From: Agromyces sp. 3263
GTDB taxonomy: Bacteria > Actinomycetota > Actinomycetes > Actinomycetales > Microbacteriaceae
Length of the DNA: 64,000 nt
Assembly (NCBI RefSeq): GCF_031456545.1
Contig: NZ_JAVDUV010000001.1
Location: 744,001-808,000 of the forward strand
Reading direction: 5' to 3'
Positions 1 to 7,273 of this stretch are shown in pieces; within the stretch, counting starts at the first letter, position 1, and each line of letters opens with the position of its first letter. The notes beneath the pieces are model-generated. The model was not told where the DNA came from and did not search any database. It was given only the letters and a program-made list of their open reading frames with translations. The position numbers were made by a program, and so were the translations under genes.

Positions 1-75
1 CGCGGCATCCGCCCCGCTGTCGTAGGCGCGGAGCACGCGCCCGTCGTCGAGCCGCACGTCGATCGCCTGCACCAC
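1..75 (-). CDS. N-terminal fragment of an unidentified protein (alpha/beta-hydrolase-like start)
   Basis: Only the first 25 codons lie in the window and the frame stays open to base 1. The start is taken as the GTG at 75; a second GTG follows at once. A GGAGG core (complement of 82-86) sits six bases before it. The peptide begins VVQAIDVRLDDGRVLRAYDS, which resembles the N-terminal strand of alpha/beta hydrolases (often LDDGR.L.Y.D.G). Function is not assignable from 25 residues. It is divergent from the EI24 gene. Confidence 0.5.
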   Translation of the reverse strand, partial: MVQAIDVRLDDGRVLRAYDSGADAA

Positions 76-120
76 GTGGATCCTCCCGTCAACCCGCACG
101 TCCGCTTCGGACGCCAAGCC

Positions 121-126
121 TAGGCT
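121..126 (+). promoter_or_regulatory. -10 box TAGGCT, leaderless promoter
   Basis: TAGGCT ends six bases before the GTG at 133. A start site seven bases after the last T falls on that GTG, so the mRNA would have no leader. The same sequence and spacing recur at 15159-15164. Confidence 0.6.
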
Positions 127-132
127 GGGCGG

Positions 133-915
133 GTGATCGGCGGCTTCTTCTCGGGTGTGCGGATGCTCGTGCGCGGCTTCGGCTTCTGGGCGCGACGCCC
201 CGGGGTCATGCTGCTCGGGCTGATCCCGGCCGCCATCGTGTTCCTGCTCGTGGCCGGCGCGCTCGTGGCCCTCGGCTTCGGCCTGCCCGGCATCACCGAC
301 TGGCTGACCCCGTTCGCCGACGAGTGGGTCGACCCGTGGCCGACGATCATCCGCAGCGCGATCGGCGCCATCCTGTTCGGCGCCGCCGTGGTGCTCGCGG
401 CCGTGACCTTCACGGCCGTCACGCTCGCGGTGGGCGACCCCTTCTACGAACGCATCTGGCGTGCCGTCGAGGTCGAGCTCGGCGGCAGCGTGCCCGAGCA
501 TGGCACGGGCTTCTGGCGCTCGGTGCGCGACTCGGCCGCGCTCATCGGGCTCGGCGTCTTCGCCGCGATGGGGGTCGCCGTCACCGGCTTCATCCCCGTC
601 GTCGGCGCCGTGCTGGCGCCCGTGCTCGGCGTCGTGCTCTCGGGGCGGCTGCTGGCCATGGAGCTGAGCTCCCGGGCGTTCGAGGCCCGTGGCATCCCGG
701 CATCCGATCGGAGGATGCTGCTGCGCGGCCACCGGGCGAAGGTGCTCGGCTTCGGCGTGGCCACCCAGCTCTGCTTCATGGTGCCGCTCGGGGCGGTGCT
801 CGTGATGCCCGCGGCGGTCGCGGGCTCGACGTTGCTCGCCCGCTCGGTGCTCGACGCCGCGGGGGTCGCCGGCGTGGGCGGCGCGGACGCTTCCGTGCAC
901 CCGATCGACGCGTAG
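133..915 (+). CDS. EI24 domain (CysZ-like) integral membrane protein
   Basis: This 260-residue inner-membrane protein has four to five hydrophobic segments (about residues 24-50, 72-100, 138-170 and 208-235). The order and spacing match the EI24/CysZ family (PF07264). CysZ proteins mediate sulfate uptake in some proteobacteria, but most actinobacterial members have no tested role, so transport of sulfate here is only a possibility. The start is the GTG at 133, chosen because TAGGCT lies exactly six bases upstream and no Shine-Dalgarno is visible. The Pro/Gly-rich IPVVGAVLAPVLGV stretch is typical of the family. No cys genes flank it. Confidence 0.75.
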   Translation: MIGGFFSGVRMLVRGFGFWARRPGVMLLGLIPAAIVFLLVAGALVALGFGLPGITDWLTPFADEWVDPWPTIIRSAIGAILFGAAVVLAAVTFTAVTLAVGDPFYERIWRAVEVELGGSVPEHGTGFWRSVRDSAALIGLGVFAAMGVAVTGFIPVVGAVLAPVLGVVLSGRLLAMELSSRAFEARGIPASDRRMLLRGHRAKVLGFGVATQLCFMVPLGAVLVMPAAVAGSTLLARSVLDAAGVAGVGGADASVHPIDA

Positions 916-952
916 CTGGCCCGGACCCCGCGCCGCGGCATCCGCCCCCGCC

Positions 953-1010
953 CCCCCGCCTCGGCACCGTCACCCTCCCCCGCCTCGGCACCGTCTCCCT
1001 CCCCCGCCGC
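953..1010. repeat. 24-bp tandem repeat, about 2.4 copies
   Basis: A unit starting CCCCCGCCTCGGCACCGTC runs at 953-976 and 977-1000 with one difference, and a third partial copy starts at 1001. It lies in the 305-bp gene-free stretch 916-1220 and is not in any convincing reading frame. Confidence 0.7.
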
Positions 1011-1030
1011 ACCCTTCACCGCCCGCGGCG

Positions 1031-1115
1031 GCGAAATGTAGGAACTTCCGCGCGGCACGCCGGTCGAGACGGATGCCGCGCGCGGCGCGTCGCCCCGAAC
1101 TTCCTCCATTTCGGC
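1031..1115. repeat. Intergenic inverted repeat with long loop (REP-like)
   Basis: Left arm 1031-1048 contains GCGAAATGTAGGAACTTC; right arm 1097-1115 contains GAACTTCCTCCATTTCGGC, whose complement matches the left arm except at about three positions. The loop of 48 bases contains a GGATGCC motif. It could fold as an extragenic palindrome. There is no T-tract, so a simple terminator is less likely. Confidence 0.5.
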
Positions 1116-1116
1116 G

Positions 1117-1188
1117 GGGTGGAGCGGGGCGGCCGGGTGGAGCGCGGCGGCAGGGTGGAGCGCGGCGGAAGGGTGCAGCGCAGGCGGA
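1117..1188. repeat. 18-bp tandem repeat, three full copies and one decayed copy
   Basis: Units at 1117-1134, 1135-1152 and 1153-1170 share GGGTGGAGCGSGGCGG; a fourth starting at 1171 is degenerate. It sits just downstream of the methyltransferase stop. The rest of 916-1220 holds no gene I can support. Confidence 0.7.
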
Positions 1189-1220
1189 GGCGGGGGGGGC
1201 ACACGGCGGGCACCAGCAGC

Positions 1221-1820
1221 TCAGGCCTGCAGGCCGCCGGGCGCCTCGCCGTCGAAGAGCAGCATCGGCACCGGACCGAACGGCATCGACCGCACGCGCA
1301 GCCGCCGGATGTCGCGGCCGACGAAGCCCGCGTCCACGAGCGCCCGTTCGGTGTCGCGGTCCCAGTGGCATCCGTGGCAGACGCGCTTCGAGATGGGCGT
1401 GGCGACGCGCTGCACTGCCCGCTTCAGGGTGCGCGACGGGGCGAGGACGTGGTCGACGAACACGACGCGACCGCCGGGCACCAGCACCCGGCGCACCTCC
1501 GCGAGGGCGGCGGCGGGGTCGCCGACCGAGCAGAGCACGTAGGTGCCGACGACGGCGTCGACCGAGGCGTCGGGCAGCGGGATCCGCTCGGCGTGCGCGT
1601 CGAGGGGCGCGGCCTCGTGCCGCCACTCACGCGCCCGGATCGCGAGCTCGGCCCTCCGCTTGGCGTCGGGCTCGAGCCCCTGCCACTGCACGCCGGGATC
1701 GAACGCGCCGAAGTTGGCGCCGTCGCCCGCGCCGATCTCGAGCACGCGACCGCGCACCCGCCCCACGAACTCGCGCTCGAGGTCGTCGAGCGCGTCGTCG
1801 TCGATGAGGGGCGTCGTCAC
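1221..1820 (-). CDS. Class I SAM-dependent methyltransferase
   Basis: A 199-residue cytosolic methyltransferase of the Methyltransf_11/UbiE type. Motif I (LEIGAGDGANF, about residues 27-37) binds S-adenosylmethionine. An acidic residue follows in QGLEPD, motif II-like DAVVGTYVLCSV comes around 90, and the post-motif ALAEVRRVLVPGGRVVFVDH is typical. The substrate cannot be told. Start choice: ATG at 1823 and GTG at 1820 are adjacent. A TACCGT box on the minus strand (complement of 1827-1832) places a leaderless start exactly at the GTG, so 1820 is preferred. A CHGCHWD cysteine-histidine cluster near residue 153 is notable for this subgroup. It appears monocistronic. Confidence 0.85.
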   Translation of the reverse strand: MTTPLIDDDALDDLEREFVGRVRGRVLEIGAGDGANFGAFDPGVQWQGLEPDAKRRAELAIRAREWRHEAAPLDAHAERIPLPDASVDAVVGTYVLCSVGDPAAALAEVRRVLVPGGRVVFVDHVLAPSRTLKRAVQRVATPISKRVCHGCHWDRDTERALVDAGFVGRDIRRLRVRSMPFGPVPMLLFDGEAPGGLQA

Positions 1821-1895
1821 CATCGCACGGTACCGCGCCAGGCCCGACGCGTCAGCCCTGCGTCAGCCCTTCGTCGGGCCCGGTCGGCGCCCGGG

Positions 1896-2846
1896 TCAGC
1901 CCTGCACGCGCCCCGAACCGGCGGCGATGCGCTTCAGCAGCGGCGGCTTCGCGAGCACCCACGCCACGACCATGAGGGCGACGGATGCCGCGAACACCGT
2001 GAATCCGACCCAGTCGTCGGCGTCGCGCGCGGCGTACATCTGGTTGAGCTTCACCAGCGCGCCCGTGGTGAGCACGAGCACCACGTGCACGAAGACGAAC
2101 GCGAGGAAGAAGAGCATCGTCGGGTAGTGCAGCGACTTGGCGAGCTTCTCGGGGAAGGCACGCACGAGCGGGCCCTCCAGCGGCCAGGCCGACGAGAGCC
2201 GCAGGCCGGTGACGATCGCGATCGGCGACGCGATGAACACGATCGCGAAGTAGGCCAGCTGCTGCAGCGAGTTGTAGACGACCCACGAGTCCTCGGTGGG
2301 CCAGTCGAGCGAGGCGTACTGCAGCGCCGCCGACAGCGCGTTCGGTACGACGGCCCAGTCCGTGGGCACGATGCGCAGCCACTGTCCGGTCGCGAAGAGC
2401 AGCACGACGTAGATGACGCCGTTGAGCACCCAGAACGCGTCGAGCCAGAGGTGGAACCAGAGGAAGATGCCCATGCGACGAGGGTTGCGCCGGGTGCGGG
2501 GCCAGCGGGTGTTGTCACGGGTCCAGAACCCGGGCGGGCGCTGCTTCGAGCGCAGCTGGAAGCCCGTGCGGATGATGAGCAGCAGGAAGAACGAGTTGAG
2601 GAAGTGCTGCCAGCCGAGCCATGCGGGAATGCCCACGGGCGTGCCCTCGGGCGGCGGGAGGATGCCCGGGTAGGTGTCGAGGAACTGCTCGACGGCCGGG
2701 AGCGTGCGCAGCCACCGGGCGATGAGCACGACGACGACGAGCAGCACAAGGGCGATGGCGACCGACCAGAGCACGCGGCCGCGCTGCGCCTTCCACCAGT
2801 CGCCGGCACGGGCGACGCGGCTGGGCTTCGGCGAGGTCACGGTCAT
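1896..2846 (-). CDS. Cytochrome b/b6-like integral membrane protein
   Basis: This 316-residue membrane protein has about five hydrophobic segments (roughly 21-45, 75-97, 128-155, 205-230, 250-275, with a last one near 290). Histidines inside or at the edge of helices (GWQHFLN, LWFHLWLD, SLHYPTM, FVHVVLV) are spaced like the haem ligands of the di-haem cytochrome b561/b6 N-terminal fold. It probably passes electrons between quinol and a periplasmic or cytosolic partner, often a molybdopterin enzyme in relatives; no such partner is adjacent here. The ATG at 2846 begins MTVTSPKPSR. A GGAA lies about ten bases upstream, and no better start is visible. The upstream 294 bp (2847-3140) hold no gene on either strand. 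Confidence 0.7.
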   Translation of the reverse strand: MTVTSPKPSRVARAGDWWKAQRGRVLWSVAIALVLLVVVVLIARWLRTLPAVEQFLDTYPGILPPPEGTPVGIPAWLGWQHFLNSFFLLLIIRTGFQLRSKQRPPGFWTRDNTRWPRTRRNPRRMGIFLWFHLWLDAFWVLNGVIYVVLLFATGQWLRIVPTDWAVVPNALSAALQYASLDWPTEDSWVVYNSLQQLAYFAIVFIASPIAIVTGLRLSSAWPLEGPLVRAFPEKLAKSLHYPTMLFFLAFVFVHVVLVLTTGALVKLNQMYAARDADDWVGFTVFAASVALMVVAWVLAKPPLLKRIAAGSGRVQG

Positions 2847-3090
2847 CTCCGGGCGGTTCCTTCTGGGCACGTGCGGGTCGGCGGGGGCGGTGCGGCGGCG
2901 ACGGCGTCGACGCCGCGGCGGGCACCGGCGCGGGTGATCGCTGCGAGAGCGGATGCCTCGACGATAGCGGCGGCGGCCGGGAGCGCGAAGTCCACGCGCA
3001 ACAGCACGCCACACCTGCGGTGCCTGGGCCACCGCGCCCGCCGCGCCCGCCGGGCTTCGGGATCCGGAACGAGCTCACAGCGTGCGGCAC

Positions 3091-3096
3091 TAGGGT
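3091..3096 (+). promoter_or_regulatory. -10 box TAGGGT for the small basic protein
   Basis: TAGGGT would start RNA near 3103, giving a leader of about 38 bases before the GTG at 3141. It is the only good -10 match in this stretch. Confidence 0.35.
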
Positions 3097-3140
3097 TGCG
3101 ACCACGGGGCCGTCCAGGCTCCCGATCAAAGGGCGTCACC

Positions 3141-3278
3141 GTGTCAGACAAGTCACCGAAGAAGTCGTCCAGCAAGACCGCAGCGTCCAAGACGCTCAAG
3201 GAGAAGCGCGCCGACAAGAAGGCGAAGGTGGCGGGCCGCGCCGGCAACGACGTCAGCGACGCCACGCACCGCAAGTAG
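3141..3278 (+). CDS. Small lysine-rich protein of 45 residues
   Basis: GTG at 3141 opens a 45-codon frame: VSDKSPKKSSSKTAASKTLK then EKRADKKAKVAGRAG and a DVSDATHRK end. It is very basic, with 12 lysines, has no membrane segment, and is probably a helix with disordered ends. Short proteins of this composition with an EKRADKKAK core are common in Microbacteriaceae and carry no assigned function. Codon choice (AAG, TCC/TCG, GCG) fits neighbouring genes and the run ends at a clean TAG. The much longer frame that extends upstream is an artefact of GC content. Confidence 0.65.
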   Translation: MSDKSPKKSSSKTAASKTLKEKRADKKAKVAGRAGNDVSDATHRK

Positions 3279-3464
3279 CGCGCCGCTCGGCGAGGGTCAC
3301 CACTCCCGGGAGCACCCGGGCGGGGGCCCGCCGTCGAGCGCGCCCCTCCTCGCAGTGGGCCGTACCGCCGGTCGGCGGGATCGCCCTTGACGCCGGCGGA
3401 TGCCGGGAGGAGGCTCGCACCACGAGGCGCGGCATCCGCACCCGGCGGCGAGGAGGTGGACGCC

Positions 3465-4562
3465 ATGACCCGACCGATCGAGGGCGTGGGAACGGCGACC
3501 GCCGCCTTCGTGGGGCTCGCCGAGGACGGTCCGATCGACACGCCGACCGTCGTCGACGGCTGGGGCACCGACGAGGACGCGCTCTACGAGCGATACCGGG
3601 CCCCGTCCCAGGGTCGCGCCCTGCGGAGCTTCTTCGAGAACGGCGGCGCCACGGCGGTCGCGGTCCAGGTGGGTGACGCGAGTGCGTCCGCCGTGCGGGG
3701 CGGCCTCGCGGCCCTCGAGGACGTGGACGTCAACCTGCTCGTGCTGCCGGCCGAGTCCGCCGAGCGCGAGGACGCCCGCGAGATCGTCGCCGAGGCGGTC
3801 GCGTTCTGCGAGCGACGCCGGGCCATGCTGCTCGTCGATCCGCCGCCTTCGTGGACGAGCGCCGAGGCGATCGCGGCCTTCCTGTCGGATGGCGCGGCCG
3901 CTGCCGTCGGCACCGCCAGCCCGAACGCGGCCCTGTACGCGCCCCGCCTCCGTCACGCGGGTCCCGCGCAGGCCGCTGCGGATGCGCCGTTCCCGCCCTC
4001 GGGCGCTGTCGCCGGCGTGATCGCACGCACCGACGCGGCGCAGGGTGTGTGGACCGCACCAGCCGGACAGGAGTCGGAGGTGTTCGGCGCCGACCTGGAA
4101 TTCGAGCTCGGGCAGGACGACGTCCGCGAATTCGGCGCCCGGGGCGTGAACGCGCTGCGTACCTTCCCCGGCCGTCGTCCCATCGTGTGGGGCGCTCGCA
4201 CCCTCGCGGCCGGCGTTCCCGAGGCGGGCGAGTGGAAGTACGTGCCCGTGCGACGCACCGCGCTGTTCCTCGAGGCGAGCATCGAGCGTGGCCTCGCCTG
4301 GACGGTGTTCGAGCCGAACGACGAGCCGCTGTGGCAGGAGGTCCGCGAGTCCGTCGGCGCGTTCCTGCACGACCTCTTCCGGGCGGGCGCCTTCCACGGC
4401 CACTCGCCGTCCGATGCGTTCTTCGTCCGGTGCGATCGCGGCACCATGTCGCCGGAGGACCTCGACGCCGGTGAGCTGGTCGTGCTCGTGGGGTTCGCCC
4501 CGATCCGGCCGGCCGAGTTCGTCGTGCTGCGGATTCGCGCGCGGGCGCTGCCGCCGAGGTGA
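3465..4562 (+). CDS. Orphan contractile phage-tail sheath protein
   Basis: A 365-residue protein of the tail sheath family (PF04984/PF17482), whose members polymerise around a tail tube in myophages, R-type tailocins and extracellular contractile injection systems. Family landmarks in order are RPIEGVGTATAAFVGLAEDG (residues 3-22), SPNAALYAPRL, GAVAGVIARTDAAQGVWTAP, GVNALRTFPGRRPIVWGART, the EPNDEPLW block and the C-terminal DAFFVRCDRGTM and APIRPAEFVVLRI. The C-terminal sheath domain is complete. The usual N-terminal PGVYVEE segment is absent: upstream in-frame codons read APGGEEVDA, where the DNA instead forms a strong GAGGAGGTG ribosome site seven bases before the ATG. No tube, baseplate, spike, AAA+ or tail-assembly gene lies within the window. 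Confidence 0.85.
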   Translation: MTRPIEGVGTATAAFVGLAEDGPIDTPTVVDGWGTDEDALYERYRAPSQGRALRSFFENGGATAVAVQVGDASASAVRGGLAALEDVDVNLLVLPAESAEREDAREIVAEAVAFCERRRAMLLVDPPPSWTSAEAIAAFLSDGAAAAVGTASPNAALYAPRLRHAGPAQAAADAPFPPSGAVAGVIARTDAAQGVWTAPAGQESEVFGADLEFELGQDDVREFGARGVNALRTFPGRRPIVWGARTLAAGVPEAGEWKYVPVRRTALFLEASIERGLAWTVFEPNDEPLWQEVRESVGAFLHDLFRAGAFHGHSPSDAFFVRCDRGTMSPEDLDAGELVVLVGFAPIRPAEFVVLRIRARALPPR

Positions 4563-4598
4563 GCGGATGCCGCGAGCCCTCGCCCGCGGCATCCACTC
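4561..4598. terminator. Hairpin terminator built from an inverted pair of GGATGCC motifs
   Basis: GGATGCCGCG at 4565-4574 pairs with CGCGGCATCC at 4585-4594 and flanking GAG/CTC adds three pairs, with a ten-base loop. It overlaps the sheath stop codon and lies between convergent genes, so it can serve both. No T-run follows, as is usual in actinobacteria. Confidence 0.6.
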
Positions 4599-4619
4599 GC
4601 CCGTTCGGGGCAGTCCGGC

Positions 4620-5762
4620 CTACTCCGCGCCGCCGAAGAACGCCCGGAGGTCGCCGACGACGAGCTCGGGACGCTCGAGCGCCGCGAAGTGCCCGCCCTC
4701 CTCGAACCGGCTCCAGTGCACGATGTTCGTGTTGTCGCGCTCGGCGAACACCTTGATGGTCTGGAAGTCGTCCTTGAAGACGGCGACGCCGGTGCGCGCG
4801 GCGCTCACCTGGGGCTCGGCCGCGGCGCGTGCGTTGTCGAAGTAGCTGCGGCTCATGCCCGCGGCGGCGTTCGCGAACCAGTTCACGCTCACCTCGGTGA
4901 GGATCTTCTCGAGCGGCACGAGCGAGGTGCCGTTGCCGAACGAGTTGAACAGCTCGCTGTAAGCGAGGAGCCCGACCGGCGAGTCGCTGAGGCCGACGGC
5001 CACGGTCTGCGGGCGGGAGGCGTTCATCGTGTTGTAGCCGCCCACCGACTGGAACCACTGCATGTGCTCGAGGCCCGCGTAGTCCTGGGGCTCGAGCCGC
5101 TCGAACTCGCTCGGGTCGCCCGAGGGGAACGAGAACAGCTGCAGGACGTGCAGGCCGAGGAAGCCCTCGGGATCGAGCAACCCGAGCTCGCGGGCGACCA
5201 TCGCGCCGTTGTCGGAGCCGTGGATGCCGTACTCGGCATACCCGAGCCGGCGCATGAGCGCGTCGTAGGCGCGGGCCACCCGGGCGGTGGTCCAGCCGGC
5301 CTCGGCGACGGGGGTCGAGAAGCCGTAGCCCGGGGCATCCGGGATCACGACGTCGAACGCGTCCTCGGCTCGGCCGCCGTGCGCGACGGGGTCGACGAGG
5401 GGGCCGATGAGGTCGAGGTAGTCGACGGATGACCCCGGGTAGGTGTGCGCGAGCAGCAGCGGCGTCGCGCCGGGGTGCTCGGAGCGCACGTGGATGAAGT
5501 GGATCGGCTGACCGTCGATCTCGGTCGTGAAGTGCGGCACGGCGTTGATGCGGGCCTCCTCGGCACGCCAGTCGTAGCTGGTGCGCCACTGCTCGACGGC
5601 GTCGCGGAGGTAGGCGTTCGGGGTGCCGGCGTCCCAGTCGTCGACCGGGGCGGGCTGCGGCAGCCGGGTGCGAGCGAGTCGCTCCATCAGGTCGTCGAGC
5701 TCGGCCTGCGAGACCTCGACGCGGAAGGGGCGGATGTCGGTGGAAGCGGTGGTGTTCGTCAT
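4620..5762 (-). CDS. Epoxide hydrolase, EHN-domain alpha/beta hydrolase
   Basis: A 380-residue cytosolic alpha/beta hydrolase with the N-terminal EHN domain of microsomal-type epoxide hydrolases (PRFRVEVSQAELDDLMERL-like segment at residues 9-30, then DWRAEEARIN). The oxyanion region is HTYPGSS, the nucleophile elbow HGSDNGAMVAREL supplies Asp, and the C-terminal HWSRFEEGGHFAALERP supplies the catalytic His. It probably hydrates a small epoxide to a diol; the physiological substrate is unknown. The ATG at 5762 (MTNTTASTD) faces the WYL regulator across a 65-bp gap, suggesting that regulator controls it. Confidence 0.85.
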   Translation of the reverse strand: MTNTTASTDIRPFRVEVSQAELDDLMERLARTRLPQPAPVDDWDAGTPNAYLRDAVEQWRTSYDWRAEEARINAVPHFTTEIDGQPIHFIHVRSEHPGATPLLLAHTYPGSSVDYLDLIGPLVDPVAHGGRAEDAFDVVIPDAPGYGFSTPVAEAGWTTARVARAYDALMRRLGYAEYGIHGSDNGAMVARELGLLDPEGFLGLHVLQLFSFPSGDPSEFERLEPQDYAGLEHMQWFQSVGGYNTMNASRPQTVAVGLSDSPVGLLAYSELFNSFGNGTSLVPLEKILTEVSVNWFANAAAGMSRSYFDNARAAAEPQVSAARTGVAVFKDDFQTIKVFAERDNTNIVHWSRFEEGGHFAALERPELVVGDLRAFFGGAE

Positions 5763-5777
5763 GTCTTCGACGGTACG

Positions 5778-5791
5778 GTGCATATAGGCAC
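5778..5791. promoter_or_regulatory. Candidate operator GTGC-N6-GCAC between epoxide hydrolase and WYL regulator
   Basis: A short inverted repeat (GTGC, six A/T-rich bases, GCAC) lies centrally in the 65-bp divergent gap 5763-5827. Its AT-rich core stands out against the surroundings. It could bind the WYL regulator; the evidence is only position and symmetry. Confidence 0.3.
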
Positions 5792-5827
5792 GTTCGGTTC
5801 CTAATGACTCAATCGAGGTGACACGAG

Positions 5828-6796
5828 ATGTCGGATACCGCCGCCCGGCTGCTCGCCCTGCTGTCGCTCCTGCAGACCCGACCGGATTGGAGCGGCACGG
5901 AGCTCGCGCAGCGCCTCGGCGTCTCGACGCGCACCATCCGCAACGACATCGACCGCCTGCGCGAGCTCGACTACCCGGTCGACGCCACGCGCGGCGCCGC
6001 CGGCGGCTACCGCCTGGGCGCCGGCGGCAAGCTGCCGCCGCTGCTGCTCGACGACGAGGAGGCGATCGCCGTGGCCGTCGGCCTGCGCGCCGCCACCGGC
6101 ATCGCGGGGATCGGCGAGTCCAGCGCCCGCGCACTGGCCAAGCTCGAGCAGGTGCTGCCCTCGCGCCTGCGCCCGACCGTCGCGGCGATCGGCTCGGTCG
6201 TCGATCGCGCCCCCGAGAACGTCGGCACGGACGCCCCCGATCCCGAGGTCGATCCGGCCGTGCTCGCCGCGATCGCCGCCGCCATCCGCGACGAGGAATG
6301 GCTGCGCTTCGACGATCGAGGCACCGTCCGGCTCGTCGAGCCGTACCGCCTGCTCAGCTGGCAGCGGCGCTGGTACCTCGTCGCCCGCGACCCGGCCTCG
6401 GGCGAGTGGGGCGTGTTCCGGGCGGACTGGATCGAGCCGCGGATGCCGACCCGTCGCCGCTTCTCCCCCGTCCCGCTGCCCGGCGGCGACTACACGGCCT
6501 TCGCCATGCGCTCCATCGCGATGAGCGGCTGGAACGTGGACGCACGCCTGCGGGTCGCCGCCCCAGCCGCCGCGGTGATCGCACGCATCAACCCGACCGT
6601 CGGCGTGGTCGAGGCCGTCGGTGACGACGCGTCGGTGCTCGTCACCGGCGCCGACTCGCTCGACACGGTCGCCGCCTACATCGGCATGCTGAACATGGAC
6701 TTCACCGTCGAGTCGCCGGCCGAGCTCGTTCCGCTGCTCCGCACCCTCTCCGAGCGGTACGCGCGGGCCGCGGCAGGTGGGAAGGTGGACGCATGA
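5828..6796 (+). CDS. Helix-turn-helix WYL-domain transcriptional regulator (YafY type)
   Basis: A 322-residue DNA-binding regulator. Residues 1-60 form a DeoR/HTH_11 winged helix (GTELAQRLGVSTRTIRNDID, then RGAAGGYRLG). Residues about 135-210 are the WYL ligand-sensing domain (LVEPYRLLSWQRRWYLVARD) and the end is the WCX extension. WYL domains usually sense nucleic acid or small ligands and switch the regulator. GAGGTG lies seven bases before the ATG. Its stop overlaps the start of the next gene as ATGA, so the two are translated together, and it is divergent from the epoxide hydrolase. Confidence 0.9.
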   Translation: MSDTAARLLALLSLLQTRPDWSGTELAQRLGVSTRTIRNDIDRLRELDYPVDATRGAAGGYRLGAGGKLPPLLLDDEEAIAVAVGLRAATGIAGIGESSARALAKLEQVLPSRLRPTVAAIGSVVDRAPENVGTDAPDPEVDPAVLAAIAAAIRDEEWLRFDDRGTVRLVEPYRLLSWQRRWYLVARDPASGEWGVFRADWIEPRMPTRRRFSPVPLPGGDYTAFAMRSIAMSGWNVDARLRVAAPAAAVIARINPTVGVVEAVGDDASVLVTGADSLDTVAAYIGMLNMDFTVESPAELVPLLRTLSERYARAAAGGKVDA

Positions 6797-7239
6797 CGAC
6801 GATCGAGCGGCACGTCGAGATCGCGGCCGCGCCCGAGGTCGTGTTCGACCTCGTCGCCGACCTGCACGACTACGGCTGGCTGCCACCCTCCGGCGACTAC
6901 GACGGCACGAGCGAGGTCTCGCCACCGCCGGTCGCCGTCGGCACGACGTACGTCGAGCACAGCCGCGCCGGAGTCCGGCGCGGCGTCGTGATCGCCCTCG
7001 CGCGACCCGACGTCATCGCGTTCCGGCAGCCGATGACGCTCCGGCCGCGCGCGGCCGGCACCATCGACGCGACCGTCTCGATGTCGATCGCCGCGACGGC
7101 CACGGGGTCGCGCGTCACGCGAACCGTCGAGCTCGGCATCCCGAGGCGCCTCGCGCCGGCGCGGTCGATCATCGTCGGGCGCTACACCACCGAGAGCGAG
7201 CGGATGCTCGCCGCCCTCAAGGCGCACGCCGAACGTTGA
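6793..7239 (+). CDS. SRPBCC (START-like) family protein
   Basis: This 148-residue protein has the SRPBCC start TIERHVEIAAAPEVVFDLV and the ligand-pocket strand pattern of polyketide-cyclase-like proteins. It probably binds a hydrophobic ligand; no catalytic function can be claimed. Translation is coupled to the WYL regulator by a four-base ATGA overlap. A possible reading is that this protein and the divergent epoxide hydrolase act on the same lipophilic compound, but that is inference from order alone. Confidence 0.75.
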   Translation: MTTIERHVEIAAAPEVVFDLVADLHDYGWLPPSGDYDGTSEVSPPPVAVGTTYVEHSRAGVRRGVVIALARPDVIAFRQPMTLRPRAAGTIDATVSMSIAATATGSRVTRTVELGIPRRLAPARSIIVGRYTTESERMLAALKAHAER

Positions 7240-7273
7240 ACGCGTGCGAGGCGCACGATGCGAGGCGCGCGGC

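Noticed and set aside
953..1010. Possible CRISPR-like repeats
   Set aside because: The units are directly adjacent with no spacers and there are no cas genes.
324..3278. A 984-codon open frame on the plus strand
   Set aside because: It runs antisense to the methyltransferase and cytochrome genes and is almost all Arg, Ala and Gly. Only its last 45 codons have gene-like composition and are annotated separately.
3465..4562. Prophage or tailocin locus
   Set aside because: No other structural, replication, lysis or integration gene is present and base composition is unchanged, so only an orphan sheath can be claimed.
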